Part shown: in pieces, positions 7,106 to 16,724 of the stretch
Position numbering within the stretch: position 1 is the stretch's first letter
How the letters are laid out: every line of letters starts with the position of its first letter
Origin: Silvanigrella paludirubra
Lineage (GTDB): Bacteria; Bdellovibrionota_B; Oligoflexia; Silvanigrellales; Silvanigrellaceae
Reading direction: 5' to 3'
NCBI RefSeq assembly: GCF_009208775.1
Contig: NZ_WFLM01000001.1
Span: forward strand, 723,325 to 787,324
DNA length: 64,000 nt
Made by a program: the position numbers and the translations under genes
Notes under the pieces: model-generated
Told to the model about the DNA's origin: nothing
What the model saw: only the letters and a program-made list of their open reading frames with translations
Databases searched by the model: none

Positions 7106-9552
7106 ACCCTTTTTCCTTGCCTAAAATAAACGATCAAATAAACAGTTAGAGACGATATTGGCATAAAAATAGCTGCAAATAAGGGATCAACATATCCCAA
7201 ACATGCAAATAAGATTGCAATTATGTTATATATAAGACTTACAAAAATTAATATTTTTAAAGTCTTTTTAACATATTGGCAATAATAAAAAGTTGATTTT
7301 ATTAAGTTTAAATCTGATTTTCTTAAAAAAATATCTGCCGAATGAAGTGCAATATCAGTACCTCCATGAGAAGCAATACTTACATGGGCTTTAGCAAGCA
7401 TAGCAGCATCATTAACTCCATCCCCAACAGCCATTACTTTTTTTCCATTAGTTTGTAATTTTTCAAGAAATTCTAATTTATTTTTTGGTAATAAAGATGA
7501 AAAAACATAATTTAAATTTATTCCTAATTTATTAGCAATACTTCTAACTGAAGCTTGTTTATCTCCAGAAAGAAGATATGTTTCTATATTTTTTTCTTTT
7601 AAAAATGAAATTAAATTATCAGCTCCAAGCTGAATTTTATCAGTTAAAATAAATTTAAAATAAATATTATCATATTTGGCATAAACAGAGTAATTCAATT
7701 CGGATTCTTCATTATCAATTCCTATAAAGTCAGAATTTCCAATTTTGACATGAATATTTGAATTAATTAAATAACCTTCTATACCTTTACCAGCATGCTC
7801 TTTAATTTCTTTAAAATTAAATTTATAAGAAAAGTTATTAAATTTTTTAGAAATTGCCTTTGAAACCAAATGCAATGAAAAACTCGAAAGTGAAGAAAAA
7901 CAAGATAAAATTTCATCTATATTATTTATTTCTGAATCTTTATTTATAATATCATAACTTAATACAGATAAATTTCCACATGTTAAAGTTCCTGTTTTAT
8001 CAAATAAGATAGAATCAACCAGCGGGATTGTTTCAATTGAATTTTGATTTTTTACAATGACACCTTTTTCCCATAGCTTTTTAAGTGCTGAAGACATTAA
8101 TAAGGGAGTAGCCAAGGCCAAAGCACAAGGGCATGAAATTATTAAAATAGATACAAATATATCTAATGCTTTTTGAATGGAAATAAATGACCAAATAATA
8201 AATGATATAAGGGATATTAATACAATTAATATTGTAAAATAAGGAAGTATTTTTTCTATTTGTGTTTCTATTTTAGATTTTTTTGATTTTGCAATTAAGA
8301 TTAAATTTTCAAGAGAAGAAACCCAAGTTTCACTTCCTGTTTTTTCAGCAATAATTGTAACAGGATTTAAAAGATTTTGGGACCCTGCTAAAACATAATC
8401 TGACTTTTTCTTTAATACTGGATATTCTTCTCCCGTAAGAGAAGCTTCATTTACTTCTGTTTCGCCTTCAATAATATAACCATCTGCCAAAAATGTTTTT
8501 CCAATTGGGACATTTATTTTATCTCCTTTATTTATAGAAAAAGCTTCAATAGGTAATATATTTTTAATTGTTTCACCTAGTTCTTTAGCTTTGTGTATAG
8601 ATTTTTCATGAAAGTATCTACCAACCAATAGTAAAAACACAAGACCAGTTATACTATCAAAATAAACATTACCACTATTTTTATATGCTTCATAGATACT
8701 AATTATTAATGAAACAATTAAAGCAAATGAGATAGTTGTATCAATATGAATTTTTTTATTTATTAAAGCATTATATGAATTTATAAAAAAACTTCTTCCT
8801 GCATAAATTGTTGCAGGAACAGATATAATCATACTTAAAATTATAAAAACATAATTAATTTCAGGATTAATTCCAAAATATTTACCAAAATAGGAACTAG
8901 CTGCAAAAATCATTACATTTCCAAATGCAAATCCAGAAATACCAATATCTTTAATTCTTTCTTTTTCATAAGAAGTTCTAAATTCTTTAGAAGATAAAAA
9001 AGGAAGTGGCAATGGATTATAACCTATTTGAATTAAAGATCTAGCAACATTTTCTAAAGAACTACCCTCATTATCTTTCAAAGAAAATGTAACAATTTTA
9101 TCTAATATATTTACATTAATATCACTTACATTTGAAATATTTTGAATAGATTTTTCTATTAACCAAATACAGGCAGCGCATTTTACTTCAGGAATAAAAA
9201 ATCCCCATAAATTACTTCTGAATTTAAAAATTGAATTTAATTTATCATTTTTAAAAATTGAAAAATGTGAATCCGAGAAATCTTCGGCAGTTGAAGGCTT
9301 TTCTCCTACTTTATTCATAATTTCATAATATTTACTTAAGTCATTTGAAATTAAAAACTGGTAAACATTGGCACAGCCATTACAGCAAAATAAATCAGAA
9401 TCTTTATTTTTAGTAAACTTTTTTTTACAATGAAGACATATATCTTCTAAATTAAATTCATGAGATACTTTATTTGAAAGACTATTTTGTGATATTAAAA
9501 TTGAGGTTTCTTTATGATTGGAGTTTTGTTTTATGGATAGTTTTTTAAACAT
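7096..9552 (-). CDS. ccoI: cbb3-associated copper P1B-type ATPase CcoI
   Basis: 818 aa. The N-terminus has a Cys-rich metal site (CLHCKKKF...CCNGCANVY) and a heavy-metal-associated domain with CAAC. Membrane helices surround the CPC transport motif (SCPCALALATP); the phosphorylation loop is DKTGTLT, and the hinge is GDGVNDAAM. CcoI-type pumps export copper to the periplasm for CuB of cbb3 oxidase. The open frame runs on to 10098, but that part is antisense to the plus-strand gene; the ATG at 9552 has AGGA 7-10 bases upstream. The start overlaps the opposing gene's start by 20 bp. ccoS follows with overlap. Confidence 0.93.
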   Translation of the reverse strand: MFKKLSIKQNSNHKETSILISQNSLSNKVSHEFNLEDICLHCKKKFTKNKDSDLFCCNGCANVYQFLISNDLSKYYEIMNKVGEKPSTAEDFSDSHFSIFKNDKLNSIFKFRSNLWGFFIPEVKCAACIWLIEKSIQNISNVSDINVNILDKIVTFSLKDNEGSSLENVARSLIQIGYNPLPLPFLSSKEFRTSYEKERIKDIGISGFAFGNVMIFAASSYFGKYFGINPEINYVFIILSMIISVPATIYAGRSFFINSYNALINKKIHIDTTISFALIVSLIISIYEAYKNSGNVYFDSITGLVFLLLVGRYFHEKSIHKAKELGETIKNILPIEAFSINKGDKINVPIGKTFLADGYIIEGETEVNEASLTGEEYPVLKKKSDYVLAGSQNLLNPVTIIAEKTGSETWVSSLENLILIAKSKKSKIETQIEKILPYFTILIVLISLISFIIWSFISIQKALDIFVSILIISCPCALALATPLLMSSALKKLWEKGVIVKNQNSIETIPLVDSILFDKTGTLTCGNLSVLSYDIINKDSEINNIDEILSCFSSLSSFSLHLVSKAISKKFNNFSYKFNFKEIKEHAGKGIEGYLINSNIHVKIGNSDFIGIDNEESELNYSVYAKYDNIYFKFILTDKIQLGADNLISFLKEKNIETYLLSGDKQASVRSIANKLGINLNYVFSSLLPKNKLEFLEKLQTNGKKVMAVGDGVNDAAMLAKAHVSIASHGGTDIALHSADIFLRKSDLNLIKSTFYYCQYVKKTLKILIFVSLIYNIIAILFACLGYVDPLFAAIFMPISSLTVYLIVYFRQGKRVWE

Positions 9553-10216
9553 TTTTGTTCCTATATTATCAATAGCAGCGTACGGATTTACAGGTTCCTT
9601 ACATTGCTTTGGCATGTGCTCTCCAATGGTAATATCTTGCCAAAAAAAAACTTGGCAATATTTCTTTAGTAGAGCATTAGCATATTTATTTATCGGAGTT
9701 TTATCTGGATTATTTGGCTTATTTATATTTAGAGATTTTTTAAACCTATCAGCCAAAAAGCTAGCAATAATCATTGCTATTGTTTCAGTAATACAAATCA
9801 TTTTTTTAATTAAAAAAAATAATATTGGGAATTCAACAAATATAAATAATTTAATGAATAAAATAAATCGATATTCCCCATTATCATACTCAGCTACACT
9901 TGGTATTTTAACAGCTATATTACCTTGTGGTTTTTTGTACAGTGCCGTAATAATGTGCGCATCATTTGCAAGTCCCATTTTAGGAGGAATTGGAATGCTT
10001 GTATTTGCTTTATCTACTTCACCAATTTTAATTGGAAGTAAGGGAATATTTAATTTTCTATCAAACAAAAGAGCTAACTTAACTAAATATATTTCCATTA
10101 TTTTGCTTTTAATTGTAGCCGGATTAGCTCTTTTACGTGGCGGAGTATTTCATAATTTATTTTCATCTAACACGGAAAAAATCAATCAAGACATAAATAA
10201 AATAGATTGTCATTAA
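9533..10216 (+). CDS. TauE/SafE-like membrane protein of the cbb3 locus (COG2836)
   Basis: 227 aa, polytopic, with about six hydrophobic segments. GFTGSLHCFGMC and LPCGFLYSA are the typical paired motifs of the COG2836 (sulfite exporter TauE/SafE, DsbD_2-like) proteins that accompany ccoGHIS clusters; the Cys and His residues suggest metal handling, most likely copper delivery to cbb3 oxidase (inference). The ATG at 9533 is chosen because GGAG lies 9 bases upstream; a TTG at 9518 is also in frame. It is divergent from ccoI with overlapping 5-prime ends, and convergent with ccoP (stop codons overlap by 4 bases). Confidence 0.85.
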   Translation: MDSFLNIFVPILSIAAYGFTGSLHCFGMCSPMVISCQKKTWQYFFSRALAYLFIGVLSGLFGLFIFRDFLNLSAKKLAIIIAIVSVIQIIFLIKKNNIGNSTNINNLMNKINRYSPLSYSATLGILTAILPCGFLYSAVIMCASFASPILGGIGMLVFALSTSPILIGSKGIFNFLSNKRANLTKYISIILLLIVAGLALLRGGVFHNLFSSNTEKINQDINKIDCH

Positions 10217-10785
10217 TGTAACTTGCCTGGTTTTCCTTCTGGTTTTTTTGCATCTGGTGGATTTGATCCTTGCATGGATGCAATATAAACAACAAGCGCT
10301 TGAATTTTTTTGTCGCCTAAAATTGTTTTCCAACCTGGCATTCCTTTTTCAGGAACCCCAACTTGTATTGCATTTTCAACACCCTTATAGGTATTTTCAA
10401 CAATCCAAAAGTCATCTGTTAAGTTAGGACCAACTCCTCCTTGTCCTTTTAATCCATGACAAGAAGCGCAATTTGCATCATAAACTTGTTTTCCACTATC
10501 AATCATATTTTTATTTGTTAAATTTTGACTATAATCAAACTCACCACCGCCACCCTCTTTTGAAGGTGTTTGACCGACAGAAGCTAAATATTCATTTTTA
10601 AGTGAATGGCCTCCTTTATATATATGATAATAAAGCATATATATTGCACCAAAAACGATTGTTCCATAAAAAATAAACTGAAACCATATTGGCACTGGAT
10701 TATCTAATTCTTTAATTCCATCAAACTCATGATCAAGAAGTTTAGGTGATTTCTTTTTATCTTTATCATCTTTTTCATTCGTCAT
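10213..10785 (-). CDS. ccoP: cbb3 oxidase cytochrome c subunit CcoP, mono-heme form
   Basis: 190 aa. The N-terminal domain typical of CcoP (HEFDGIKELDNPVPIWF) is followed by one membrane helix (FIFYGTIVFGAIYMLYY). The soluble domain has a single heme-c site, CASCHG, with a plausible Met ligand in GMPGW. Usual CcoP subunits have about 300 aa and two CxxCH motifs, so this one lacks a heme domain. It passes electrons to the CcoNO part. The start overlaps ccoQ by 11 bases. Confidence 0.9.
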   Translation of the reverse strand: MTNEKDDKDKKKSPKLLDHEFDGIKELDNPVPIWFQFIFYGTIVFGAIYMLYYHIYKGGHSLKNEYLASVGQTPSKEGGGGEFDYSQNLTNKNMIDSGKQVYDANCASCHGLKGQGGVGPNLTDDFWIVENTYKGVENAIQVGVPEKGMPGWKTILGDKKIQALVVYIASMQGSNPPDAKKPEGKPGKLH

Positions 10786-10933
10786 TTTTAGTCATTTCCT
10801 CACAATGTTTTATATAATTTTTACTTATAATATTACTCCATACTAACCAGAAAATAAACATTATAAAAGTAACAACAAATACAGAACCAGCTATCACAAC
10901 ATCTGCATGCTCGCTTGCTAATTCACGTATCAT
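10775..10933 (-). CDS. ccoQ: cbb3 oxidase small subunit CcoQ
   Basis: 52-aa reading frame. One membrane helix (VVIAGSVFVVTFIMFIFWLVW) is followed by a short charged tail, as in CcoQ/FixQ, which stabilises the complex. The stop codon of ccoNO overlaps this ATG (ATGA), and this gene in turn overlaps ccoP by 11 bases: the three-subunit block is tightly coupled. The call rests on size, topology and position, because CcoQ is poorly conserved. Confidence 0.82.
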   Translation of the reverse strand: MIRELASEHADVVIAGSVFVVTFIMFIFWLVWSNIISKNYIKHCEEMTKNDE

Positions 10934-13077
10934 TTCTTTTCTCCATCATTCTTTTTTTGAGCATCAACAGCCTCGCGCCCATCAATACCTAGTCTTTGTA
11001 AGTAAGAAATTAGAGCAATTATTTCAGAAGACTTATCTACATTAACTCCTTGCTCTTGAATACCACTCGCTATTTTTTCAGCTTGTTTCTTTAAATTTTC
11101 ATTAGCGTTTTCTATATCTTCATTGGAATAAGGTACCCCTAATTTTGCCATCACTTTAATTTTATCGCTGGTATATGAAGTATCAAGTTTGTCCCTAAGT
11201 AACCAATCATACTTTGGCATTGTGCTTTTTGGCGTCATACTTAAAGGATCTTCCATATGTTTATAATGCCAAATATCTCCATATTTTTTACCAAGTTTTT
11301 GAAGATCAGGTCCTGTCGTTTTTGAACCCCAAAGATGAGGAAAATCATATTCAAATTCTCCTGCTCTTGAGTAGGGTCCATAGCGCATTTCTTCTTCTTT
11401 AAAGGTACGGATCATTTGTGAGTGACAGTTGTTACATCCTTCACGTATGTAAATATCACGTCCTTCAATTTCTAAAGGTGTATAAGGTTTTAAGGTTGCA
11501 ATTTTTTCTTCTGTAGAGTGATTTATTAAAATAGGAAGAATCTGAACAATACCACCAATAGAAACGGCAATTAGAGTTAACATTCCCATAACAAGGCCAA
11601 GATTTTCAGCTGCTTTTTGAACAGAGCCAAATGAAGTTTTATTATGTTCTATTTTAGAAAAAGAATTCGCTTCTGCAAGAGTATCTGGTACTTTACCTGC
11701 AATTTTAATTGTTTTATAAATAACAAATGCGCCAACAACAGTTCCGAGTAAATATAATGTACCACCTATTGCTCTAAAAAAGTAATAAGGAATAAATTTA
11801 TCCATTATTTCCATAAAATTAGGATAGGTAAGAACTCCATCAGTTACACTTTCACGCATTAATCCTAACATTAATCCAGCAATATACATTGGAATAACAT
11901 AAACTAATATACCAATTAATGAAATCCAAAAATGTAAATTTGCTAATTTTTTACTATATAATTCAGTCTTATATAGATTTGGAACTAACCAATATAACAT
12001 TGCAAATAAAATATAACCATTCCAACCTAGAGCACCAACATGAACATGACCAATAATCCAATCAGTATAATGCAAAACTCTATTTACACTTTTAAAAGAT
12101 AAAATAGGACCTTCTAATGTTGCACATAAATAAAATATGGCCCCTGCTAGTAAAAACTTAGTAGAAGGATTACTTTTTACTTCATTCCAAGCAGATTTAA
12201 TTGTTAAAATAAAGTTAATAGCCCCTCCCCAAGATGGGGCAATAAGCATAACGGAAAAGACAACACCAAGAGATTGGATCCATTCAGGTAGAGCTGTATA
12301 TTGAAGATGGTGAGGTCCAGCCCACATATAAATAAAAATTAAAGACCAAAAATGTATAATTGATAATCTGTATGAGTAAATAGGTCTGTTTACAAGCTTA
12401 GGTACATAATAGTAGCCCAGTCCTAAAAAGGGCGTTGTTAAAACAAAAGCAACCGCGTTATGACCATACCACCATTGAACCAAAGCATCACGAACACCAG
12501 AAAAAACACTATAACTTTTTATAAATGAAACAGGTAATGAAATATGATTTACAATATGTAAAAGTGCTACAGAAATAATCGTTGCTATATAGAACCAAAT
12601 GGAAACATATAATATTTTTTCTCTTCTAACTGCAATCGTCAAAAAATAGTTGATAGCAAAAATTACCCATATTAGTGCAATTAAAATTGCAATTGGCCAT
12701 TCTAATTCTGCGTATTCTTTTGATGTAGAAAGTCCCAAAGGCAAAGTAACAGCAGCTAAAACGATTATAAGCTGCCACCCCCAAAAATGAATACGAGACA
12801 ATATATCACTGTACATTCTTGTTTTAAGTAAACGCTGAGAAGAATGATAAATACCTGCAAATACACCATTTAAACAAAATGCAAAAATAACCGCATTGGT
12901 ATGCAAAGGTCTTAAGCGGCCAAACGTTAGCCAAGGGAGATCAAAATTAAATGGTCTGTAAAATAATTGGATTGCTATAATTACTCCAACTAGCATACCT
13001 ACAATGGCCCATATCATTGTAGCTGCAATAAACTTTTTGACTATATCATCATCGTATCGAAACTTTTCCAATGTCAT
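10930..13077 (-). CDS. ccoNO: cbb3 cytochrome oxidase fused catalytic and mono-heme subunits (CcoNO)
   Basis: 715 aa, fusing CcoN and CcoO. Residues 1 to about 470 are the 12-helix heme-copper subunit with heme and CuB ligands in LRPLHTN, WWYGHNAV, GPHHLQYT and GHVHVGALGWNG. A further helix leads into a CcoO-like periplasmic domain with one heme-c site, GCNNCHSQM, followed by RYGPYSRAGE and GPDLQKLGKKY. Separate ccoN and ccoO genes are the usual form; fused forms exist in some lineages. GGAG ribosome-binding site before the ATG at 13077. First gene of the ccoNO-Q-P unit. The oxidase is the high-affinity terminal oxidase. Confidence 0.95.
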   Translation of the reverse strand: MTLEKFRYDDDIVKKFIAATMIWAIVGMLVGVIIAIQLFYRPFNFDLPWLTFGRLRPLHTNAVIFAFCLNGVFAGIYHSSQRLLKTRMYSDILSRIHFWGWQLIIVLAAVTLPLGLSTSKEYAELEWPIAILIALIWVIFAINYFLTIAVRREKILYVSIWFYIATIISVALLHIVNHISLPVSFIKSYSVFSGVRDALVQWWYGHNAVAFVLTTPFLGLGYYYVPKLVNRPIYSYRLSIIHFWSLIFIYMWAGPHHLQYTALPEWIQSLGVVFSVMLIAPSWGGAINFILTIKSAWNEVKSNPSTKFLLAGAIFYLCATLEGPILSFKSVNRVLHYTDWIIGHVHVGALGWNGYILFAMLYWLVPNLYKTELYSKKLANLHFWISLIGILVYVIPMYIAGLMLGLMRESVTDGVLTYPNFMEIMDKFIPYYFFRAIGGTLYLLGTVVGAFVIYKTIKIAGKVPDTLAEANSFSKIEHNKTSFGSVQKAAENLGLVMGMLTLIAVSIGGIVQILPILINHSTEEKIATLKPYTPLEIEGRDIYIREGCNNCHSQMIRTFKEEEMRYGPYSRAGEFEYDFPHLWGSKTTGPDLQKLGKKYGDIWHYKHMEDPLSMTPKSTMPKYDWLLRDKLDTSYTSDKIKVMAKLGVPYSNEDIENANENLKKQAEKIASGIQEQGVNVDKSSEIIALISYLQRLGIDGREAVDAQKKNDGEKK

Positions 13078-13754
13078 TCATCACTCCATGTGCTAATTTT
13101 TTAAAAGAAACGAAAAAGCACTTATCCATGAAAAATATTTCACAAAATGGTATTCTATATCAAGCTTATTTAGCGGTTATTTTAGACTTAATATTATCAT
13201 TATTGTCGTATTTTTGACATTGGTAATGAAAATTAGTCTCATTATAATTATAAAATTATTATATTTAATTTCTTGATTATAAATTTTGGATACATTTTTG
13301 ATTTTTAATATTTTGCTTAAATAAACAAAATATAAACTATATTAAATAATTTATATTATCCTTTTTTTGCTTTTAAGCTCTGCTTATATAAAAATACAAT
13401 AGGATCTAGGTTGAATTCTTTGCCCTATGAATAAGCATCAATAAAAGTTGATAAATTAAGCGATGATTAGAAATCTAAATTTTTGTATTTCTTTAAATAA
13501 ATTTGAATACTTCTATAGCTTTAACTTTTTCCAAAATTTAAATTAAAATAAAACCATCATCATATATAATGGTTATGGTTACTTACAGCGCGTATATATT
13601 AAATATACTTGAATAAATATATTTATTTTAAGATTATAAAAAAAATATCTTATAAGTATTGCGCATTAAATTGAATTTTTGTAATTTAATTTTTATATTT
13701 TTTATATTAATAATAAATATTTAAAATTATTATAAAAATATAATAGGAAATATT
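13078..13754. other. 677-base AT-rich intergenic region between ccoNO and the M16 genes
   Basis: Both flanking genes point away from it, so it must hold two divergent promoters. I see no reading frame with a ribosome-binding site and no convincing FNR box; the nearest is a half-site TTGAT around 13161. A weak ACCAT...ATGGT inverted repeat lies near 13553-13575. AGGA before the ATG at 13755 serves the M16 gene. Confidence 0.5.
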
Positions 13755-15179
13755 ATGCCAATTAAAAAGTGTTTAATCATAAATTTAGTCTCATTTATAT
13801 TAGAAATGATTTCATTTAACTCTGTTTTTGCAAAACAATTTGATCCATTATATAAAATGGATAAAGAAAATTTAATTTTCCCGGAATCCGCATCTAAAGC
13901 AACGCTTTATTCATATTCAAATGGTTTAAAACTAATAGTAATACCTGAATTTAAAAGTTCTTTTACAACTATGCATTTTATGATTGACGCTGGAAGCAAC
14001 AGAGAAACAAAAAACTTGGCGGGATTATCACATTTTTTTGAGCATATGGTTTTTCGAAAATCCAAAAATACTCCCGAAGGAAATTTTGATAAAATCATAA
14101 AAGCAGTAGGCGGTAAATCGAATGCTTTTACTTACAATGGATTTGTTACCTATTTTTTTGATTTTCCTGCATCTGCACTTGATATTATGCTTAAATCTTC
14201 ATCGCATATGATTCAAAATGTGGAATTAAAAGAACCTTATTTTTCTATTGAAAAAGGAGCAATTTTATCAGAGAGAAGACAAAAAATTGATAATAACCCA
14301 GATAATAAATTTGAAGAAAAACTAAACGAATTCTCAGAAAAAGATTTTATTTCTTTATTTGGAACAGAAGAAACAATAAACAACTTTAAAATATCTGATG
14401 CTGAAAACTTTTTTGATAATTATTATACTCCATCAAATACATTGATTATCATTGGAGGTCCTTTTAAACCAGAGTTCATAGCTGAAAAAATCAGCAGAAA
14501 TTTTAGTAGCTGGAAAAAAAAGGATGATATACCACATGCTATAGTAAGTTTTGATTCTTTTATAAAAGAAAAATCTAAACTGATTAAATGTGTAGATTCA
14601 AGCATTACTTCAGATTATTTTGAAATGATATATCCTTCAAATCAAATATCTTTAAAAGATTACACGTATTTTGAAATTCTTAGTCATATTTTATACAACG
14701 ATTCAAAAGATTCTTTTTTTGATGAGTTATATAATTCATATTATTCAAACTATTTTTCATTTTCTAAGAATATTCATTATCAAAAAAATAATATTGGAAG
14801 TTATTATTTAAAATTTTATATGGATAAAAACAAAATAGAAAATGATATAGTAAATTTATTTGATAAATATATAAAAAATATTTCAAAAGAAAAAATAACA
14901 GAGAGAGAAAAAAGAAAATTAATTGATTCTTATATAAAATCTAATGCTTTATCAAGCGAAAAAATATCAAATTTAGTTGAATATGTTAAATTAAATCAGT
15001 TTTTTTATAATGATTTTTCAATTTATTTTGAAAAATTGAAATTAATCGAGAACTTAAATTACAATGATTTTTCTAAATGGATAGATGAAACTTTTATAAA
15101 TAATAAAAGATATTATAAATTAGCTAAAAAATCAGAAAATGAAAGTTTCAATTGCAAAATATTAGATTGGAAAAATTGA
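13755..15179 (+). CDS. Secreted M16 zinc metallopeptidase (catalytic subunit)
   Basis: 474 aa with a signal peptide (cut after about residue 26, VFA). The inverted zinc motif HFFEH (His93, Glu96, His97) and the third ligand Glu173 (in LSERR, 76 residues after His97) are intact, so this is an active M16B-type (pitrilysin/processing-peptidase) protease, probably periplasmic. It lies 3 bases before a second M16 protein without the zinc motif. Such active/inactive pairs form heterodimeric peptidases. AGGA precedes the ATG. Extremely AT-rich, Asn/Lys-rich protein, like its partner. Confidence 0.9.
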   Translation: MPIKKCLIINLVSFILEMISFNSVFAKQFDPLYKMDKENLIFPESASKATLYSYSNGLKLIVIPEFKSSFTTMHFMIDAGSNRETKNLAGLSHFFEHMVFRKSKNTPEGNFDKIIKAVGGKSNAFTYNGFVTYFFDFPASALDIMLKSSSHMIQNVELKEPYFSIEKGAILSERRQKIDNNPDNKFEEKLNEFSEKDFISLFGTEETINNFKISDAENFFDNYYTPSNTLIIIGGPFKPEFIAEKISRNFSSWKKKDDIPHAIVSFDSFIKEKSKLIKCVDSSITSDYFEMIYPSNQISLKDYTYFEILSHILYNDSKDSFFDELYNSYYSNYFSFSKNIHYQKNNIGSYYLKFYMDKNKIENDIVNLFDKYIKNISKEKITEREKRKLIDSYIKSNALSSEKISNLVEYVKLNQFFYNDFSIYFEKLKLIENLNYNDFSKWIDETFINNKRYYKLAKKSENESFNCKILDWKN

Positions 15180-15182
15180 TAC

Positions 15183-16724
15183 ATGAAATATAAATTATTT
15201 TATTTTATAAAATTTATATTATTACTTTTAATAATAAAAAATAACGAATCATTTCCAAAAGAAATAGATTTAAATTTAATTACAAAGTCACCAATTAAAC
15301 TGGATTGGAAAAATGAAAAATGGGAAGAAATCGATTTTATAAAAGAATCTAACATAAACAAAGCTTCACTTTTTACCTCGGAATTAAAGGAATCGCCTCT
15401 ATTTTATATTTCAATTATTTTTAATGGTGGAAAATATACTGTTTCCAAAGAAAAAAATAGCTCATTAGATGCCATGATTAAAATTTTTTATTGGAATATT
15501 ATTCACAATAAACACCCTATTTGTATAAGCGGAGGAAGCGATAATTTAGATGTAACATTTGAATATAATAATAATGGCCAACCAGTATTGCAAATTATAG
15601 GATTAAAACAATATCTAGATAATAGCCTTCAATTTTTGAATTGTCTGATTAAAAATCCTATTTATGATAATGAATCAATTAAAGAATGGAAAAAACAAAA
15701 AATAGACTTTTTAAAAGAATATTTAAATGCAAACTCTCACCAAAATCAATTTAATATAATACGTGATGAAAGCTATAATTTGGCATTTAATAAATACTTT
15801 GAAGACCTTAATTTGAAATATTTTTCAAATATAACTAATAAAAATATTTTAATTTTACACAACGAAATTATGCAATCAAATGGATTGAAGCTTATTTTTC
15901 TTGGAGATTTATCTAGTAAAAATATTACAATAATAAAAAAATTTATAAATAAAATCCCTTTAAGAGACTCAAATTACTTAAAATGGAATCCAGAAAATCC
16001 AAAAAATATTTATAGTAATAAAATAAAAGCAAAAATCATTATAAAAGAAGATATGACTCAAAGTAATATTGTATTAAATTATTTTTATCCAAACTCTAAA
16101 AATTTAAATACTTTAGATAGAAATAAAATGGATATTATTTCAGAAGTTTTTTATTCAGAATCCATAGGCATGGACAGATTTACGAAAGCTTTAAGACGTG
16201 ACTCCGGTTTTAGTTATTCACCATATGCATATTATAATGAAAATATATTTTTTAAAAAATCAGAAGGCACAGTTTTTTCTATGGAATTCGAAAGTCCAAA
16301 TGATAAAATATCAAATACTGTCCCAATTTCAATTGATACTTTTAATAATTACATTCAAAACGGTATGACTTCTGATGAACTAAATACTTCAAGAAACTCA
16401 ATAATAAACCAAGAAATGACAAAAGAATATTCCATTTTAAAAACATTTTATTCTTTATCAAATAGTATAGGTGATAATCTCATACCAAATGTGGATCCTA
16501 CAGAATATATTGCTTTCATCGATAGTCAAAATAATTTAAAAGAGATCAACAACCTTCTTAAGACCACGTTTTCAGAACCTTCTATTCCAGTTCTTGTAAT
16601 AATAGGAAATCCAAGTAATTCTGAAATTGAAAAACTAAAAAAAGACGATAGATTTGAAATTATTGATATAATTAAATTAGATGAATATAAAAATAAAATA
16701 CTTAAATTATATAATATAAATTAA
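15183..16724 (+). CDS. Secreted M16 peptidase-like protein, non-catalytic partner
   Basis: 513 aa with an N-terminal signal peptide. No HxxEH is present. The C-terminal half has RRDSGFSYSPYAYY, matching the R/Y substrate-binding pair of the inactive M16B subunit. Start 3 bases after the stop of the catalytic gene, with GGA in the preceding coding end as ribosome-binding site, so translation is coupled. The two likely form one periplasmic peptidase. It converges with apt, overlapping it by 4 bases. Confidence 0.85.
   Translation: MKYKLFYFIKFILLLLIIKNNESFPKEIDLNLITKSPIKLDWKNEKWEEIDFIKESNINKASLFTSELKESPLFYISIIFNGGKYTVSKEKNSSLDAMIKIFYWNIIHNKHPICISGGSDNLDVTFEYNNNGQPVLQIIGLKQYLDNSLQFLNCLIKNPIYDNESIKEWKKQKIDFLKEYLNANSHQNQFNIIRDESYNLAFNKYFEDLNLKYFSNITNKNILILHNEIMQSNGLKLIFLGDLSSKNITIIKKFINKIPLRDSNYLKWNPENPKNIYSNKIKAKIIIKEDMTQSNIVLNYFYPNSKNLNTLDRNKMDIISEVFYSESIGMDRFTKALRRDSGFSYSPYAYYNENIFFKKSEGTVFSMEFESPNDKISNTVPISIDTFNNYIQNGMTSDELNTSRNSIINQEMTKEYSILKTFYSLSNSIGDNLIPNVDPTEYIAFIDSQNNLKEINNLLKTTFSEPSIPVLVIIGNPSNSEIEKLKKDDRFEIIDIIKLDEYKNKILKLYNIN

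Noticed and set aside
9553-10098. Upstream extension of the ccoI frame to a 1000-residue protein
   Set aside because: The extra 182 residues are antisense to the COG2836 membrane protein gene and do not resemble a CcoI N-terminus; a good ribosome-binding site precedes 9552.
13150-13180. Possible FNR box in the ccoNO promoter
   Set aside because: Only one half-site (TTGAT) matches; the other half does not.
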